Of a stretch of 64,000 bases of DNA, positions 51,951 to 61,051 are shown one piece after another. Numbering within the stretch: position 1 is the stretch's first letter; every line of letters begins with the position of its first letter. The notes under the pieces were generated by a model. It had not been told where the DNA came from, made no database searches, and saw only the letters and a list, made by a program, of their open reading frames with translations. The stretch covers positions 215,001-279,000 of the forward strand of contig NZ_CP015405.2 of NCBI RefSeq assembly GCF_001689125.2. Reading direction: 5' to 3'. This stretch comes from Blautia pseudococcoides. GTDB taxonomy: Bacteria > Bacillota > Clostridia > Lachnospirales > Lachnospiraceae. The position numbers and the translations under genes are program-made.

Positions 51951-54065
51951 ATGCTGAAAGGTATTTATTTTATGGGGTGGCAGAGAGATATGTGGAATTA
52001 TCATCCCAGTCTGCCGATGAAAAATATGCAGATGATCCAGGATATTGAAGACATTCACGGAGATATGCTTATATGGTCCTGTCTGGGGAGCGGTGCCATA
52101 GGACTTCCTTATTTGGACCGGGAGGCCAATGATGATACATCTCCCAGAATGAGACTGTACGGATTTATGAATGATAAGGAATTCTGCCAGGAGTGCAGAA
52201 AAAGAGGGATCAAAGTTTTTTCTGTACTCTGGAAATCCCAGTTGTGGGAATTCGGTGCGGAATTTAACGAGGATGAGACAAAACTTCTTTCCCTTAATAT
52301 TTTGAGAAATGCATCTGAAAACCATAAATATGTTGGGATGAGCGAATTATCTACGAACCGGTACCCTCATTTATTTAAACCTATGGAAACTTATTTTCCT
52401 GATGGTTTAAAGGATCATAAAGGAAATACTGTAAAAGATTTCCTGGAAGAGTTCAAAGCAGTATCCCTTGAGGGGAGAAGTATTCTGTCGGCGTGGCTGA
52501 TGGCTCCGGAGCATGACCATAAGTGTTACTCGCCCTGCTGTTGCAAAGAATCTTATCTTTCGTATTTAAAGAAGAATGTAGAAATGATGATAGATGCAGG
52601 AGCCGGTGGTCTGCATATAGACGAGTATGACACACAAAAACATGTGCTTAACAACGCAGGGTGTTTTTGTGATGAATGTATGGATAAATTCAATGCGTAC
52701 CTAAAAAAGATGCAGATCAGGCTGCCCGGCGACGCAGGGAATATAGAAAGTTTTCATTATCGGAAATATTTACTGGAAAAAGGGTATACCGATGAAAAAC
52801 TGCTTCCCTTTAATGGAAATAAGAGATGGGAGATTCCCTTATTCAGAGATTTTGTTGAAATGCAGATAGAATATATTTCTGAAGTGGTCAAAGAGATTTC
52901 ACAGCACGCAAAACAATATGCAAAAGAGGTGAGAAACGAAGAGTTCCCGGTAACGGCTAATCTTTTTCAATGTTTTCCGATCTCTTGGAGATCTAAAAAA
53001 TATCTCGATCTGCTGGCAGGAGAAAAAACAGATATTAAATTAAGACAGGATGCATGGTATAAGTATGCATTTGGCTGGCTGAACGGAAAAGAGTGTTGTT
53101 TTGTGGAAGATCCCAATCAGTATGTAAGAGATATGCTGGAGGATATAAAAAATGGTATTCACGACAGACTCATCCTGTTCTTATTAGAACCCATGGCCCA
53201 TGGATTTCATATTGCATTTCCGTATGGCTCATGGCTGCAGAATCAGGTAAAAGATGCTTTTTGGCCGGACCTGCGGGTGCTCAGGAAACTGGGGGCATGG
53301 CTGGATAACAACAGCGGTCTCTTTCCGAAAAATCCGGCAGCAGATATTGCAGTGATCTATGATCTGCCCTCTGCATACGAAAATCTTTGGACAGAGCCAT
53401 CCCTAAATACAACGGCTACTTATAATCAGGTTGAGAAAATCAGCTTAGAGGGCGTGGAAGAACTCGGAAGACAGGGGGCGTTTTCCTGTGATGGGGATTT
53501 TGACAATTTCTTTCGGCTGATTCAGCATATGAGTGATAAGGATATTGTTTACAACGTGATTTTTGAAAGTCCGGATGAACCTTTGACCGTTGAAAAAATT
53601 TCAGGATATAAGCAGGTTATTGTCCCTGACGCATTTAACATGCAGGAGAGTACTGTTGAAATATTGAAAAGTTGTCAGGAAACGGGCGTGGAGGTATTCA
53701 CATTTGGAAGGATTCCCCGGGGGCTGGATCCGGATAAAACGTATCAGACGGAGGAAGAAAATGTCCTGATCCACATGCTGCGTATGCAGACCATGGTGAT
53801 CGGAGTGCAGTCAGATGGGAAATACGGTGTTGCTGTGCATCAAAAGGATAATGGAAAAGTGCTTCATATTGTGAATTATAACTATAATGAAGAAACACAT
53901 AAAATTGACACCCTGCCTGAAGTGAGAGTAAAGCTGAATTACCCCTGTGATGAGCTGAGAATAGCGGAATTTCCGGATAACAATAGTGCAGAGGCGGAGA
54001 TAAAAGACGGGGAAATCGTGGTTCGTAATGCAGGGATTTATACAGTTATAGAGTGCAGAGAGTGA
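51951..54065 (+). CDS. Unclassified large TIM-barrel-like protein, putative glycoside hydrolase
   Basis: The 704-residue cytoplasmic protein has no signal peptide. The first half looks like a beta/alpha barrel with possible catalytic acids (SAWLMAPEHDHKCYSPCC; AGGLHIDEYDTQKH; NGKECCFVEDPNQY). Cysteine-rich pairs CYSPCCCKE and CFCDECMD may bind metal. The C-terminal half has a flavodoxin-like segment resembling the trimerisation domain of GH42-type enzymes (ISGYKQVIVPDAFNMQE) and a final beta-sandwich. I cannot place it in a named family. It lies in the sugar import operon, 17 bp after the permease and before a lyxose isomerase-like gene, so cleavage of the imported glycoside is the best guess. 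The start follows AAAGGAGAAAGG. Confidence 0.6.
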   Translation: MLKGIYFMGWQRDMWNYHPSLPMKNMQMIQDIEDIHGDMLIWSCLGSGAIGLPYLDREANDDTSPRMRLYGFMNDKEFCQECRKRGIKVFSVLWKSQLWEFGAEFNEDETKLLSLNILRNASENHKYVGMSELSTNRYPHLFKPMETYFPDGLKDHKGNTVKDFLEEFKAVSLEGRSILSAWLMAPEHDHKCYSPCCCKESYLSYLKKNVEMMIDAGAGGLHIDEYDTQKHVLNNAGCFCDECMDKFNAYLKKMQIRLPGDAGNIESFHYRKYLLEKGYTDEKLLPFNGNKRWEIPLFRDFVEMQIEYISEVVKEISQHAKQYAKEVRNEEFPVTANLFQCFPISWRSKKYLDLLAGEKTDIKLRQDAWYKYAFGWLNGKECCFVEDPNQYVRDMLEDIKNGIHDRLILFLLEPMAHGFHIAFPYGSWLQNQVKDAFWPDLRVLRKLGAWLDNNSGLFPKNPAADIAVIYDLPSAYENLWTEPSLNTTATYNQVEKISLEGVEELGRQGAFSCDGDFDNFFRLIQHMSDKDIVYNVIFESPDEPLTVEKISGYKQVIVPDAFNMQESTVEILKSCQETGVEVFTFGRIPRGLDPDKTYQTEEENVLIHMLRMQTMVIGVQSDGKYGVAVHQKDNGKVLHIVNYNYNEETHKIDTLPEVRVKLNYPCDELRIAEFPDNNSAEAEIKDGEIVVRNAGIYTVIECRE

Positions 54066-54099
54066 AGCGGTTTGCAGCAGAAAGAGTGGAGGGGTTTAC

Positions 54100-54801
54100 A
54101 TGAAACGTTCAGACTTAAATAAAATTATCAGTGAAGCCATTGATTTTGCTGAGGATAAGGGAATAAAATTCCCTCCTTTTGCAAAATGGAGCGTAGAGGA
54201 TTGGAAAAAAGTAGGGGAGCAGGAAAAGGAACTGGTAGACAATATGCTGGGCTGGGATGTCACGGATTTTGGAAGCGGGGATTTCAGAAAATGCGGCCTG
54301 TTGATTTTTACATTCCGCAATGGGAATTTTCATGATAAAGAGACTTATCCCAAACCATATGCGGAGAAACTGCTGTTGGTAGATGACGGACAAGAACTGC
54401 CTTATCACTTTCATTGGAGCAAGATGGAGGACATTATTAACAGAGGAGGCGGAAATCTTATCGTCCAGCTATACAACGCGGATGAGAACGAGGGTTTTGC
54501 CCATACGGATGTGACTGTGACAATAGATGGACAAAAAAGAAAAATCCCGGCAGGAGGGAAAGTAACCCTCCAACCGGGGCAGAGCATAACACTGCTTCCG
54601 GGGCAGTATCACCGCTGGGAGGGAGAGAAGGGAACCGGGAAAGTAATGCTGTTTGAAGTCTCCACCACAAATGATGATATGACGGATAACCGCTTCTATG
54701 AAGCAAAGGAGAGGATTCCCAATATTGTGGAAGATGTAGCACCTCAATATCTTATATTTGATGATTATAAAGAGTATGTATCATTAAACAGAGGGCAGTA
54801 A
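54100..54801 (+). CDS. D-lyxose/D-mannose isomerase-like cupin protein
   Basis: The 233-residue protein matches D-lyxose ketol-isomerases of the YdaE type: a cupin barrel with metal ligands in LPYHFHWSKMEDIINRGGG (H-x-H and E) and a later histidine in LLPGQYHRWEGEKG. It interconverts aldoses and ketoses such as lyxose/xylulose or mannose/fructose. It is last in the sugar operon, so the imported sugar likely yields one of these. GGAGGGG precedes the ATG. Confidence 0.85.
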   Translation: MKRSDLNKIISEAIDFAEDKGIKFPPFAKWSVEDWKKVGEQEKELVDNMLGWDVTDFGSGDFRKCGLLIFTFRNGNFHDKETYPKPYAEKLLLVDDGQELPYHFHWSKMEDIINRGGGNLIVQLYNADENEGFAHTDVTVTIDGQKRKIPAGGKVTLQPGQSITLLPGQYHRWEGEKGTGKVMLFEVSTTNDDMTDNRFYEAKERIPNIVEDVAPQYLIFDDYKEYVSLNRGQ

Positions 54802-54863
54802 ATTTGTATTTAATGAATTGCTGTGTGTTCGTTTATGGAATAAGTCCAAGGATGAAAAATTTT

Positions 54864-54896
54864 AGCGGGATATATCCGGTACCGGGTATATCCTGC
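54864..54896. terminator. 33-bp palindrome between convergent genes
   Basis: AGCGGGATATATCCGGT meets its near-complement ACCGGGTATATCCTGCT with no spacer (15 of 17 pairs). No T-run follows. It may be a shared terminator or an operator-like dyad. Confidence 0.45.
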
Positions 54897-54947
54897 TATG
54901 TCCGTTTCCGGCTTATGTTCGTATATCCATAGCTCCATAAATGCTTA

Positions 54948-55649
54948 TCAGTCCAGCATATATTTTGCAAATGCGATGGCCAGTTCCTGTTTGCAGGAAC
55001 GGCTGACCGGTAATTCTTCCTCCCCGATCAGCACAGAGTTTCCCTGTAAGGACTGTACATATTTCAGATTCACAAGATAACGGTTATGTATTCTCACAAA
55101 ATGGTCGGGAAGCTCTGTCTCCAGATCAGAAAGTTTTCCGTAGAACGTATACTGGTCTTCCGGGGTTACGGCTTTTACAGACCGCTTATCACTGGAAAAA
55201 TATAGGGTCTGATTAAGCGGAAGGCGCAGTCTCTGGCCTTTAGACTCCACAAGATAATACTTTTCCGTATCTCTACCTAACCGTTCCAGGGCAGTGTGCA
55301 GCACAGAGACGATCTTTTCCCTCTGATACGGCTTCAATATATAGTTAAGAGCCTGCACCTCATATCCCTGGAACACAAAGTCAGGATAAGAGGTGACGAA
55401 AATGATCTCCGGCGCAGAAGTCTTTTTCCTTATCACCCGGGCAGTTGCCACGCCGTCCAAATCCTTCATCTCAATATCCAGGAATATTATATCAAAAGCA
55501 GAATCATTCAGCGCCCGGACCAGCGCTTCACCGCAGTCAAATTCCGCAATTTTAAATGTCTTTCCGCACAGATCCAATTCTGTCTCCAGAACCTTTCTCA
55601 AATCATTGCGCAGTGCTCTCTCATCATCACAAATTACCAGATTCAGCAT
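54948..55649 (-). CDS. LytTR-family response regulator
   Basis: The 233-residue protein has a receiver domain (acidic pocket CDDE, phosphoacceptor Asp in IIFLDIEM near residue 58, Lys in ILKPYQRE) and a C-terminal LytTR DNA-binding domain (LYFSSDKRSVKAVT; HFVRIHNRYLVNLKYVQSL; LPVSRSCKQEL). It is the AgrA-like partner expected for the GHKL kinase at 45.8-47.1 kb on the same strand, now separated from it by an opposite-strand operon. The ribosome site AAAGGA precedes it. Confidence 0.9.
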   Translation of the reverse strand: MLNLVICDDERALRNDLRKVLETELDLCGKTFKIAEFDCGEALVRALNDSAFDIIFLDIEMKDLDGVATARVIRKKTSAPEIIFVTSYPDFVFQGYEVQALNYILKPYQREKIVSVLHTALERLGRDTEKYYLVESKGQRLRLPLNQTLYFSSDKRSVKAVTPEDQYTFYGKLSDLETELPDHFVRIHNRYLVNLKYVQSLQGNSVLIGEEELPVSRSCKQELAIAFAKYMLD

Positions 55650-55722
55650 AAGTCAGTAATCCTTTCGGTTTTAATATATTATAAACTTTTAGGGGTCACA
55701 TCAACTTTCTGAGGGCCGGATG

Positions 55723-55815
55723 CTATTTCTTTTTGTCGTTATGCTGATCTATGTAAGTCAGGGCCGCAAAAATCACAAGCAGTAATGTCAATATTTCAAG
55801 TGTATTTATTGGCAT
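55723..55815 (-). CDS. Putative holin-like/type I toxin peptide, 30 residues
   Basis: The product MPINTLEILTLLLVIFAALT then YIDQHNDKKK is a single hydrophobic helix with a basic, polar tail. This is the pattern of TxpA/BsrG-like small toxins and of putative holin-like toxins of Firmicutes. It is preceded by GAGGGTGATG, a start context reminiscent of such genes. It lies 73 bp upstream of the response regulator and near a long inverted repeat. A convergent antitoxin RNA would be expected, and I cannot demonstrate one. Confidence 0.5.
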   Translation of the reverse strand: MPINTLEILTLLLVIFAALTYIDQHNDKKK

Positions 55816-55867
55816 CACCCTCATTCGTAAAAACTAGTGGGCGTAAGAAATTGCATCCGCTGCCAGA

Positions 55868-55928
55868 GTGTGTTTGAAAATTCATTCCGACGATCTGACG
55901 GCTTGCCGAAAGCAATTTTCAAACACAC
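55868..55928. repeat. Long perfect inverted repeat
   Basis: GTGTGTTTGAAAATT (55868-55882) and AATTTTCAAACACAC (55914-55928) form a perfect 15-bp stem around a 31-nt GC-richer loop. A related half (GTGTCTGAAAATTCATGGACGG) occurs at about 44839. It may be a small repeated RNA element or MITE-like unit. The rest of 55930-56200 is AT-rich leader of the galactose operon with no gene. Confidence 0.6.
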
Positions 55929-56209
55929 CAGCGTGATCACCTGTTTAGTATACCATAGGTTGTTTTATGCGGCAACATAAGCGCCATTTTCCATTGCAGC
56001 TATTCCGTAGGTATTTATTCAAAGCAAATTCCCTGCTCATAATATAAAGAATACATGTCGAAAATTGTCACATATAACGAACCTGACCTTAAAAATTTCA
56101 ATGCATACAAAAAAATATTCTATGTTTTATTCGTTAAATATCAGATATACTGTCAATATCAACAAAGAACACGGAAAAAAGAGTGTTAAAGGAAAAGGAG
56201 AAAACAGCT

Positions 56210-57514
56210 ATGAAGAAAAAAATTGTTTTACTCACAATGGCAGTATTGTTTGGACTTTCAGCTACCGCATGTGGTTCTGATAATGCGGAGCCAAGCAGCA
56301 CAGACACAACAAAACAGGAAGATAAAAAGGAACCGGCAGCCGAAGCGTCAGACGTGGCAAACAAGGATAAACCATTAGTGTGGTTTAACCGTCAGCCATC
56401 CAACAGTTCAACAGGGGCACTTGATATGGCAGCTCTGACTTATAATAACGATACATATTATGTGGGATTTGATGCAAACCAGGGTGCTGAGCTTCAGGGC
56501 CAGATGGTAAAAGAGTATATAGAGAATAACATTGACAAGATTGACCGCAACGGTGACGGTGTCATCGGGTATGTTCTGGCGATCGGTGATATCGGCCATA
56601 ATGACTCCATCGCGCGTACAAGAGGTGTTCGTAAAGCCCTTGGCACAGGCGTTGAGAAAGACGGCGACATTAACAGTGAACCGGTAGGGACAAACTCAGA
56701 CGGTTCAGCATCAGCCGTACAGGATGGTTCCATCGAAGCAGGCGGAAAGACCTATACTATCCGTGAGCTGGCTTCCCAGGAGATGAAGAACTCCGCAGGT
56801 GCTACATGGGATGCGGCTACAGCAGGCAACGCCATTGGCACATGGGCGTCCTCTTTCGGCGAAGAAATTGATGTGGTTGTTTCCAATAATGACGGCATGG
56901 GTATGTCTATGTTCAATGCATGGTCAAAAGACAACACAGTACCTACCTTTGGTTATGATGCAAACAACGACGCAGTGGCTGCCATCGCAGAAGGCTATGG
57001 CGGAACGATTAGCCAGCACGCTGATGTTCAGGCATATCTGACCCTCCGCGTTCTCCGTAACGCATTAGACGGAGTAGACATTGATACAGGTATCGGTACT
57101 GCCGACGAAGCCGGCAATGTACTGGGTGAGGACGTATATGTATACAAAGAGGATGAGCGTTCCTACTACGCACTGAATGTTGCAGTTACTGCTGACAATT
57201 ACAAGGACTTTACAGACTCAACAAAAGTTTACGAGCCGGTTTCAACCCAGCTTGACGAAAGCGCACATGCAACCAAGAAGGTATGGCTGGATATCTACAA
57301 TGCTTCCGATAACTTCCTGAGCTCAACCTATCAGCCGCTTCTTCAGAACTATGATGATCTTCTCAACCTGGATGTAGATTACATCGGCGGTGACGGACAG
57401 ACAGAGTCCAACATTACAAACCGTCTGGGAAATCCAAGCCAGTACGATGCATTTGCGATCAACATGGTTAAGACAGACAACGCAGCTTCTTATACTTCTT
57501 TGCTTAATCAGTAA
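56210..57514 (+). CDS. mglB: Galactose/methyl-galactoside ABC transporter substrate-binding lipoprotein
   Basis: The 434-residue lipoprotein (signal LFGLSATACGSDN) has a type I periplasmic binding fold (KPLVWFNRQPS; YVGFDANQGAELQGQMV; VVVSNNDGMGMSMFNAW; TFGYDANNDAVAAIAEGYGGTI). The N-D-G-M and G-Y-D-A-N segments are those of MglB galactose/glucose-binding proteins. It carries an insertion relative to the E. coli protein, common in clostridial forms. The start at 56210 has AAGGAG upstream. A hairpin follows it before mglA. Confidence 0.88.
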   Translation: MKKKIVLLTMAVLFGLSATACGSDNAEPSSTDTTKQEDKKEPAAEASDVANKDKPLVWFNRQPSNSSTGALDMAALTYNNDTYYVGFDANQGAELQGQMVKEYIENNIDKIDRNGDGVIGYVLAIGDIGHNDSIARTRGVRKALGTGVEKDGDINSEPVGTNSDGSASAVQDGSIEAGGKTYTIRELASQEMKNSAGATWDAATAGNAIGTWASSFGEEIDVVVSNNDGMGMSMFNAWSKDNTVPTFGYDANNDAVAAIAEGYGGTISQHADVQAYLTLRVLRNALDGVDIDTGIGTADEAGNVLGEDVYVYKEDERSYYALNVAVTADNYKDFTDSTKVYEPVSTQLDESAHATKKVWLDIYNASDNFLSSTYQPLLQNYDDLLNLDVDYIGGDGQTESNITNRLGNPSQYDAFAINMVKTDNAASYTSLLNQ

Positions 57515-57556
57515 AGGACAGTGAAGGTAAGAAACAGATACCGTTGAAATAAGACG

Positions 57557-57585
57557 ATTAGGGAGAAGAAATTCTCCCTAATTGT
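57557..57585 (+). terminator. Partial terminator between mglB and mglA
   Basis: TTAGGGAGAA pairs with TTCTCCCTAA across a 4-nt loop, followed by TTGTTT. This would favour mglB over mglAC expression. Confidence 0.7.
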
Positions 57586-57615
57586 TTGAATACTAGTATA
57601 CAGGAGTAAAAATAT

Positions 57616-59124
57616 ATGGAAGATAAGAAAGATGATATCGTCTTATCCATACGCGGTATGAGCAAGTCCTTTGGCCGGAACAGGGTTCTGGACCACATCA
57701 ATCTGGATGTGAAGCGGGGAACTGTCATGGGGCTTATGGGTGAGAATGGTGCCGGTAAGTCCACAATGATGAAATGTCTTTTCGGTACCTATCAGAAGGA
57801 TGAGGGCAATATCTTCCTTGAGGGCAGGGAAGTGAGCTTTTCCGGACCGAAAGATGCTCTTGAAAACGGAATTGCCATGGTTCACCAGGAATTGAACCAG
57901 TGTCTGGAAAGAAATGTGATTGATAATCTGTTCCTTGGCCGTTATCCTACCAATTCTATGGGGGTCATTGATGAGGGCAGAATGAAAAAGGAAGCCTCTG
58001 AACTCTTCCGAAAACTGGGGATGACAGTAAATCTTACCCAGTCCATGCGGCATATGTCTGTATCACAGCGGCAGATGTGCGAGATCGCCAAGGCGATTTC
58101 CTATAATTCCAAAGTGATCGTTCTCGATGAGCCTACTTCCTCCCTGACCGTGCAGGAGGTGGATAAACTCTTTGAGATGATGCGGATGCTGAAAGAACAG
58201 GGAATTTCCCTGATATACATCTCTCATAAAATGGATGAGATTTTTGAGATCTGTGATGAAATATCCGTGCTCCGGGATGGTGATCTGGTTATGACAAAAC
58301 GCTCCGAAGACACAGATATGAATGAACTTATTGCAGCTATGGTGGGCCGTTCTCTGGAAAACAGATTTCCGCCGGTGGATAATACACCAAAGGATGTGAT
58401 CCTGTCGATCCAGCATTTGTCAACAAAGTTTGAGCCCCATCTGCAGGATATCTCTTTTGACGTTAAAGAGGGGGAGATCTTCGGATTGTACGGCCTGGTA
58501 GGTGCCGGGCGTACGGAACTTCTGGAAACCATCTTCGGTGTCCGCACCAGAGCGGCAGGACGTGTTTATTTTAATAACCGTCTCATGAATTTTGGCAGTG
58601 CCAAGGAAGCTATGGAACATGGATTTGCCATGATCACGGAGGAGCGAAAAGCAAATGGGCTTTTCCTGAAAGGTGATCTAACATTTAACACCACCATTGC
58701 AAATCTGGAACAGTATAAATCCGGTCTGGCCCTTTCTGATTCAAAGATGATAAAAGCCACTTCCAATGAAATCAAAATCATGCATACAAAGTGTATGGGC
58801 CCGGAGGATATGATCGCAAGCCTCTCCGGAGGTAATCAGCAAAAAGTCATTTTCGGCAAATGGCTGGAGCGTGGTCCCCAGATCTTTATGATGGACGAGC
58901 CCACAAGGGGTATTGATGTGGGTGCAAAGTATGAAATATATGAGCTGATCATCAATATGGCAAAACAGGGCAAGACCATTATTGTTGTCTCATCTGAGAT
59001 GCCGGAGATTTTGGGAATCACCAACCGTATCGGTGTGATGTCAAACGGACATCTTTCCGGAATTGTTAATACAAAAGAGACGAACCAGGAAGAGCTTTTA
59101 AGGCTCAGCGCAAAATACCTATAA
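57616..59124 (+). CDS. mglA: Galactose ABC importer, dual ATP-binding protein
   Basis: The 502-residue protein has two ABC domains. The first has Walker A GENGAGKSTMMK and Walker B VIVLDEPTSSL. The second has a degenerate P-loop region GLVGAGRTELLETIFG, signature LSGGNQQKVIFGKWL and Walker B IFMMDEPTRGIDVGAK. This is the MglA/RbsA/XylG layout, and it drives galactoside uptake with MglC. AGGAG precedes the ATG. Confidence 0.93.
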   Translation: MEDKKDDIVLSIRGMSKSFGRNRVLDHINLDVKRGTVMGLMGENGAGKSTMMKCLFGTYQKDEGNIFLEGREVSFSGPKDALENGIAMVHQELNQCLERNVIDNLFLGRYPTNSMGVIDEGRMKKEASELFRKLGMTVNLTQSMRHMSVSQRQMCEIAKAISYNSKVIVLDEPTSSLTVQEVDKLFEMMRMLKEQGISLIYISHKMDEIFEICDEISVLRDGDLVMTKRSEDTDMNELIAAMVGRSLENRFPPVDNTPKDVILSIQHLSTKFEPHLQDISFDVKEGEIFGLYGLVGAGRTELLETIFGVRTRAAGRVYFNNRLMNFGSAKEAMEHGFAMITEERKANGLFLKGDLTFNTTIANLEQYKSGLALSDSKMIKATSNEIKIMHTKCMGPEDMIASLSGGNQQKVIFGKWLERGPQIFMMDEPTRGIDVGAKYEIYELIINMAKQGKTIIVVSSEMPEILGITNRIGVMSNGHLSGIVNTKETNQEELLRLSAKYL

Positions 59125-59136
59125 TGAGGGAGATGG

Positions 59137-60798
59137 ATGGATATGGCGAAAGGAAACAGTAAGATTCTTACGGCTGAACAGGAAATGCAGCTGCGTCAGC
59201 CAATCGAGGATTATGTCGGTAGAATTCAGACAAAGATTGACAGCCTCAGAGTGGATGGAATAGACAAAGTTATCTCTCTTCAAAATAAAATTGACAGTGT
59301 AAAGAGAGACCGCAATTTTACAAAAGAAGAGAAGGAAGCCGAGATCGCAAAAATCCGGACAGAGCTGGAAAAGGCAAAAACGGTTGATGCGAAACACAAT
59401 GATGAGATTTCAAAACTGATCTCTGATGCGGAGGCTTACCTCAAAGAGCATTTTGACAGGGACTATTATCTGCCGGTCAAAGAAAGCTGTGAGCAGGAAA
59501 AAACAGCCGTTCAGGAGAAGCACCGCAGAAGAATTGCGGAGCTGGAAAAACAGCATCAGGAGATCATGTCAAAGCTTACGGACCACCAGGAAATAAAAGA
59601 TGAGAAGTATGTTTATAAGAACCGGCTGTTTGACGCGAAAATGCAGTTGGAAAAAGATTTGCAGCAGGTAAAAGACAGAAGGCATATGGCATACAACTAT
59701 AAATACCATCTGATTGATATGCTGCGTATGTCAAAATTCACCTTTATGGAATCCAGGGCACAGAAATGGGAAAATTATAAATATACATTCAACCGCAGGG
59801 CATTTCTTCTGCAGAACGGATTGTATATTGCTATCATCCTGATCTTTATTATGCTGTGTGCCATTACTCCGGTGATAAAAAATGTTCCTCTGCTTACATA
59901 CAATAATGTTTTGAATATTCTTCAGCAGGCATCTCCGAGAATGTTCCTTGCACTAGGTGTTGCCGGACTGATTCTCCTTACCGGCACGGACCTGTCCATT
60001 GGGCGTATGGTCGGTATGGGTATGACGACTGCAACCATTATCATGCATCAGGGTATTAATACAGGCGCGGTTTTCGGACATGTGTTTGACTTCACAAGTA
60101 TGCCCATCGGTGTTAGAGTGATCCTGGCACTGGTTGTATGTATTGTTTTATGTACATTCTTTACGGCCATCGCAGGTTTCTTTACTGCCAGGTTTAAAAT
60201 GCATCCTTTTATTTCAACCATGGCGAATATGCTGGTCATTTTCGGACTTGTCACATACGCCACGAAAGGTGTGTCATTTGGTGCCATTGAACCTACGATT
60301 CCGAACATGATCATTCCGAAAGTAAACGGTTTCCCGACTATCATTGTCTGGGCAGTGGCAGCTATTGCGATCGTCTGGTTCATTTGGAATAAAACCACAT
60401 TTGGCAAAAATCTCTATGCTGTGGGAGGCAACCCGGAAGCAGCAGCAGTTTCCGGTATTTCCGTATTCGGCGTAACGGTTGGCGCGTTTATTCTGGCAGG
60501 TATTCTTTACGGATTTGGTTCCTGGCTGGAATGTGCAAGAATGGTTGGTTCCGGTTCCGCAGCTTATGGACAGGGCTGGGAGATGGACGCCATTGCAGCC
60601 TGCGTAGTGGGCGGCGTGTCATTTACCGGTGGTATCGGTAAGATATCAGGTGTCGTGGTGGGTGTAATGATCTTTACAGCACTTACATACTCGCTCACCA
60701 TTCTTGGTATTGATACAAACCTTCAGTTCGTATTTGAAGGTATCATTATTATCGCGGCAGTAACGCTGGATTGTCTGAAATATGTCCAGAAAAAATAA
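59137..60798 (+). CDS. mglC: Galactose ABC permease with a long N-terminal coiled-coil extension
   Basis: The 553-residue protein is about 200 residues longer than the usual MglC (about 335). Residues 1-215 are highly charged and helical with heptad-like Leu/Ile spacing (EKEAEIAKIRTELEKAK; RRIAELEKQHQEIMSKL) and predicted cytoplasmic. Residues 230-553 are the permease, with about ten membrane segments and the landmark GLILLTGTDLSIGRMVGMG and YAVGGNPEAAAVSGI. No stop or restart separates the two parts, so it is a fusion. The extension may tether or regulate the importer. ATG 59143 is an alternative start. Confidence 0.88.
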   Translation: MDMAKGNSKILTAEQEMQLRQPIEDYVGRIQTKIDSLRVDGIDKVISLQNKIDSVKRDRNFTKEEKEAEIAKIRTELEKAKTVDAKHNDEISKLISDAEAYLKEHFDRDYYLPVKESCEQEKTAVQEKHRRRIAELEKQHQEIMSKLTDHQEIKDEKYVYKNRLFDAKMQLEKDLQQVKDRRHMAYNYKYHLIDMLRMSKFTFMESRAQKWENYKYTFNRRAFLLQNGLYIAIILIFIMLCAITPVIKNVPLLTYNNVLNILQQASPRMFLALGVAGLILLTGTDLSIGRMVGMGMTTATIIMHQGINTGAVFGHVFDFTSMPIGVRVILALVVCIVLCTFFTAIAGFFTARFKMHPFISTMANMLVIFGLVTYATKGVSFGAIEPTIPNMIIPKVNGFPTIIVWAVAAIAIVWFIWNKTTFGKNLYAVGGNPEAAAVSGISVFGVTVGAFILAGILYGFGSWLECARMVGSGSAAYGQGWEMDAIAACVVGGVSFTGGIGKISGVVVGVMIFTALTYSLTILGIDTNLQFVFEGIIIIAAVTLDCLKYVQKK

Positions 60799-60813
60799 AT
60801 AAGAATGATTTCC

Positions 60814-60843
60814 AAAAGGGTCAGAAGCAGTTCTGGCCCTTTT
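60814..60843 (+). terminator. Terminator of the mgl operon
   Basis: AAAAGGGTCAGAA pairs with TTCTGGCCCTTTT across a 4-nt loop, ending in T's. Confidence 0.85.
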
Positions 60844-61051
60844 GATGTATTTGGGTTACTGGCTCACAGGCCACTGTTCCGGGATGGGTGTCACGGCACA
60901 AAATTTGCGGTTTGAGAAACCTGTGGGCAGTAACATATTTTGGGCAACGGCGACATTTACATACATTTGTGTATTTGTTATAATAAATTTGACAAATGCC
61001 ACTTACCCAATCGAAAAAGGAGGAAATGGCTCACACCATGGAGATAAAAAG

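Noticed and set aside
51600..52325. 241-codon minus-strand ORF
   Set aside because: It is antisense to the permease and barrel protein genes, with no ribosome site or domain.
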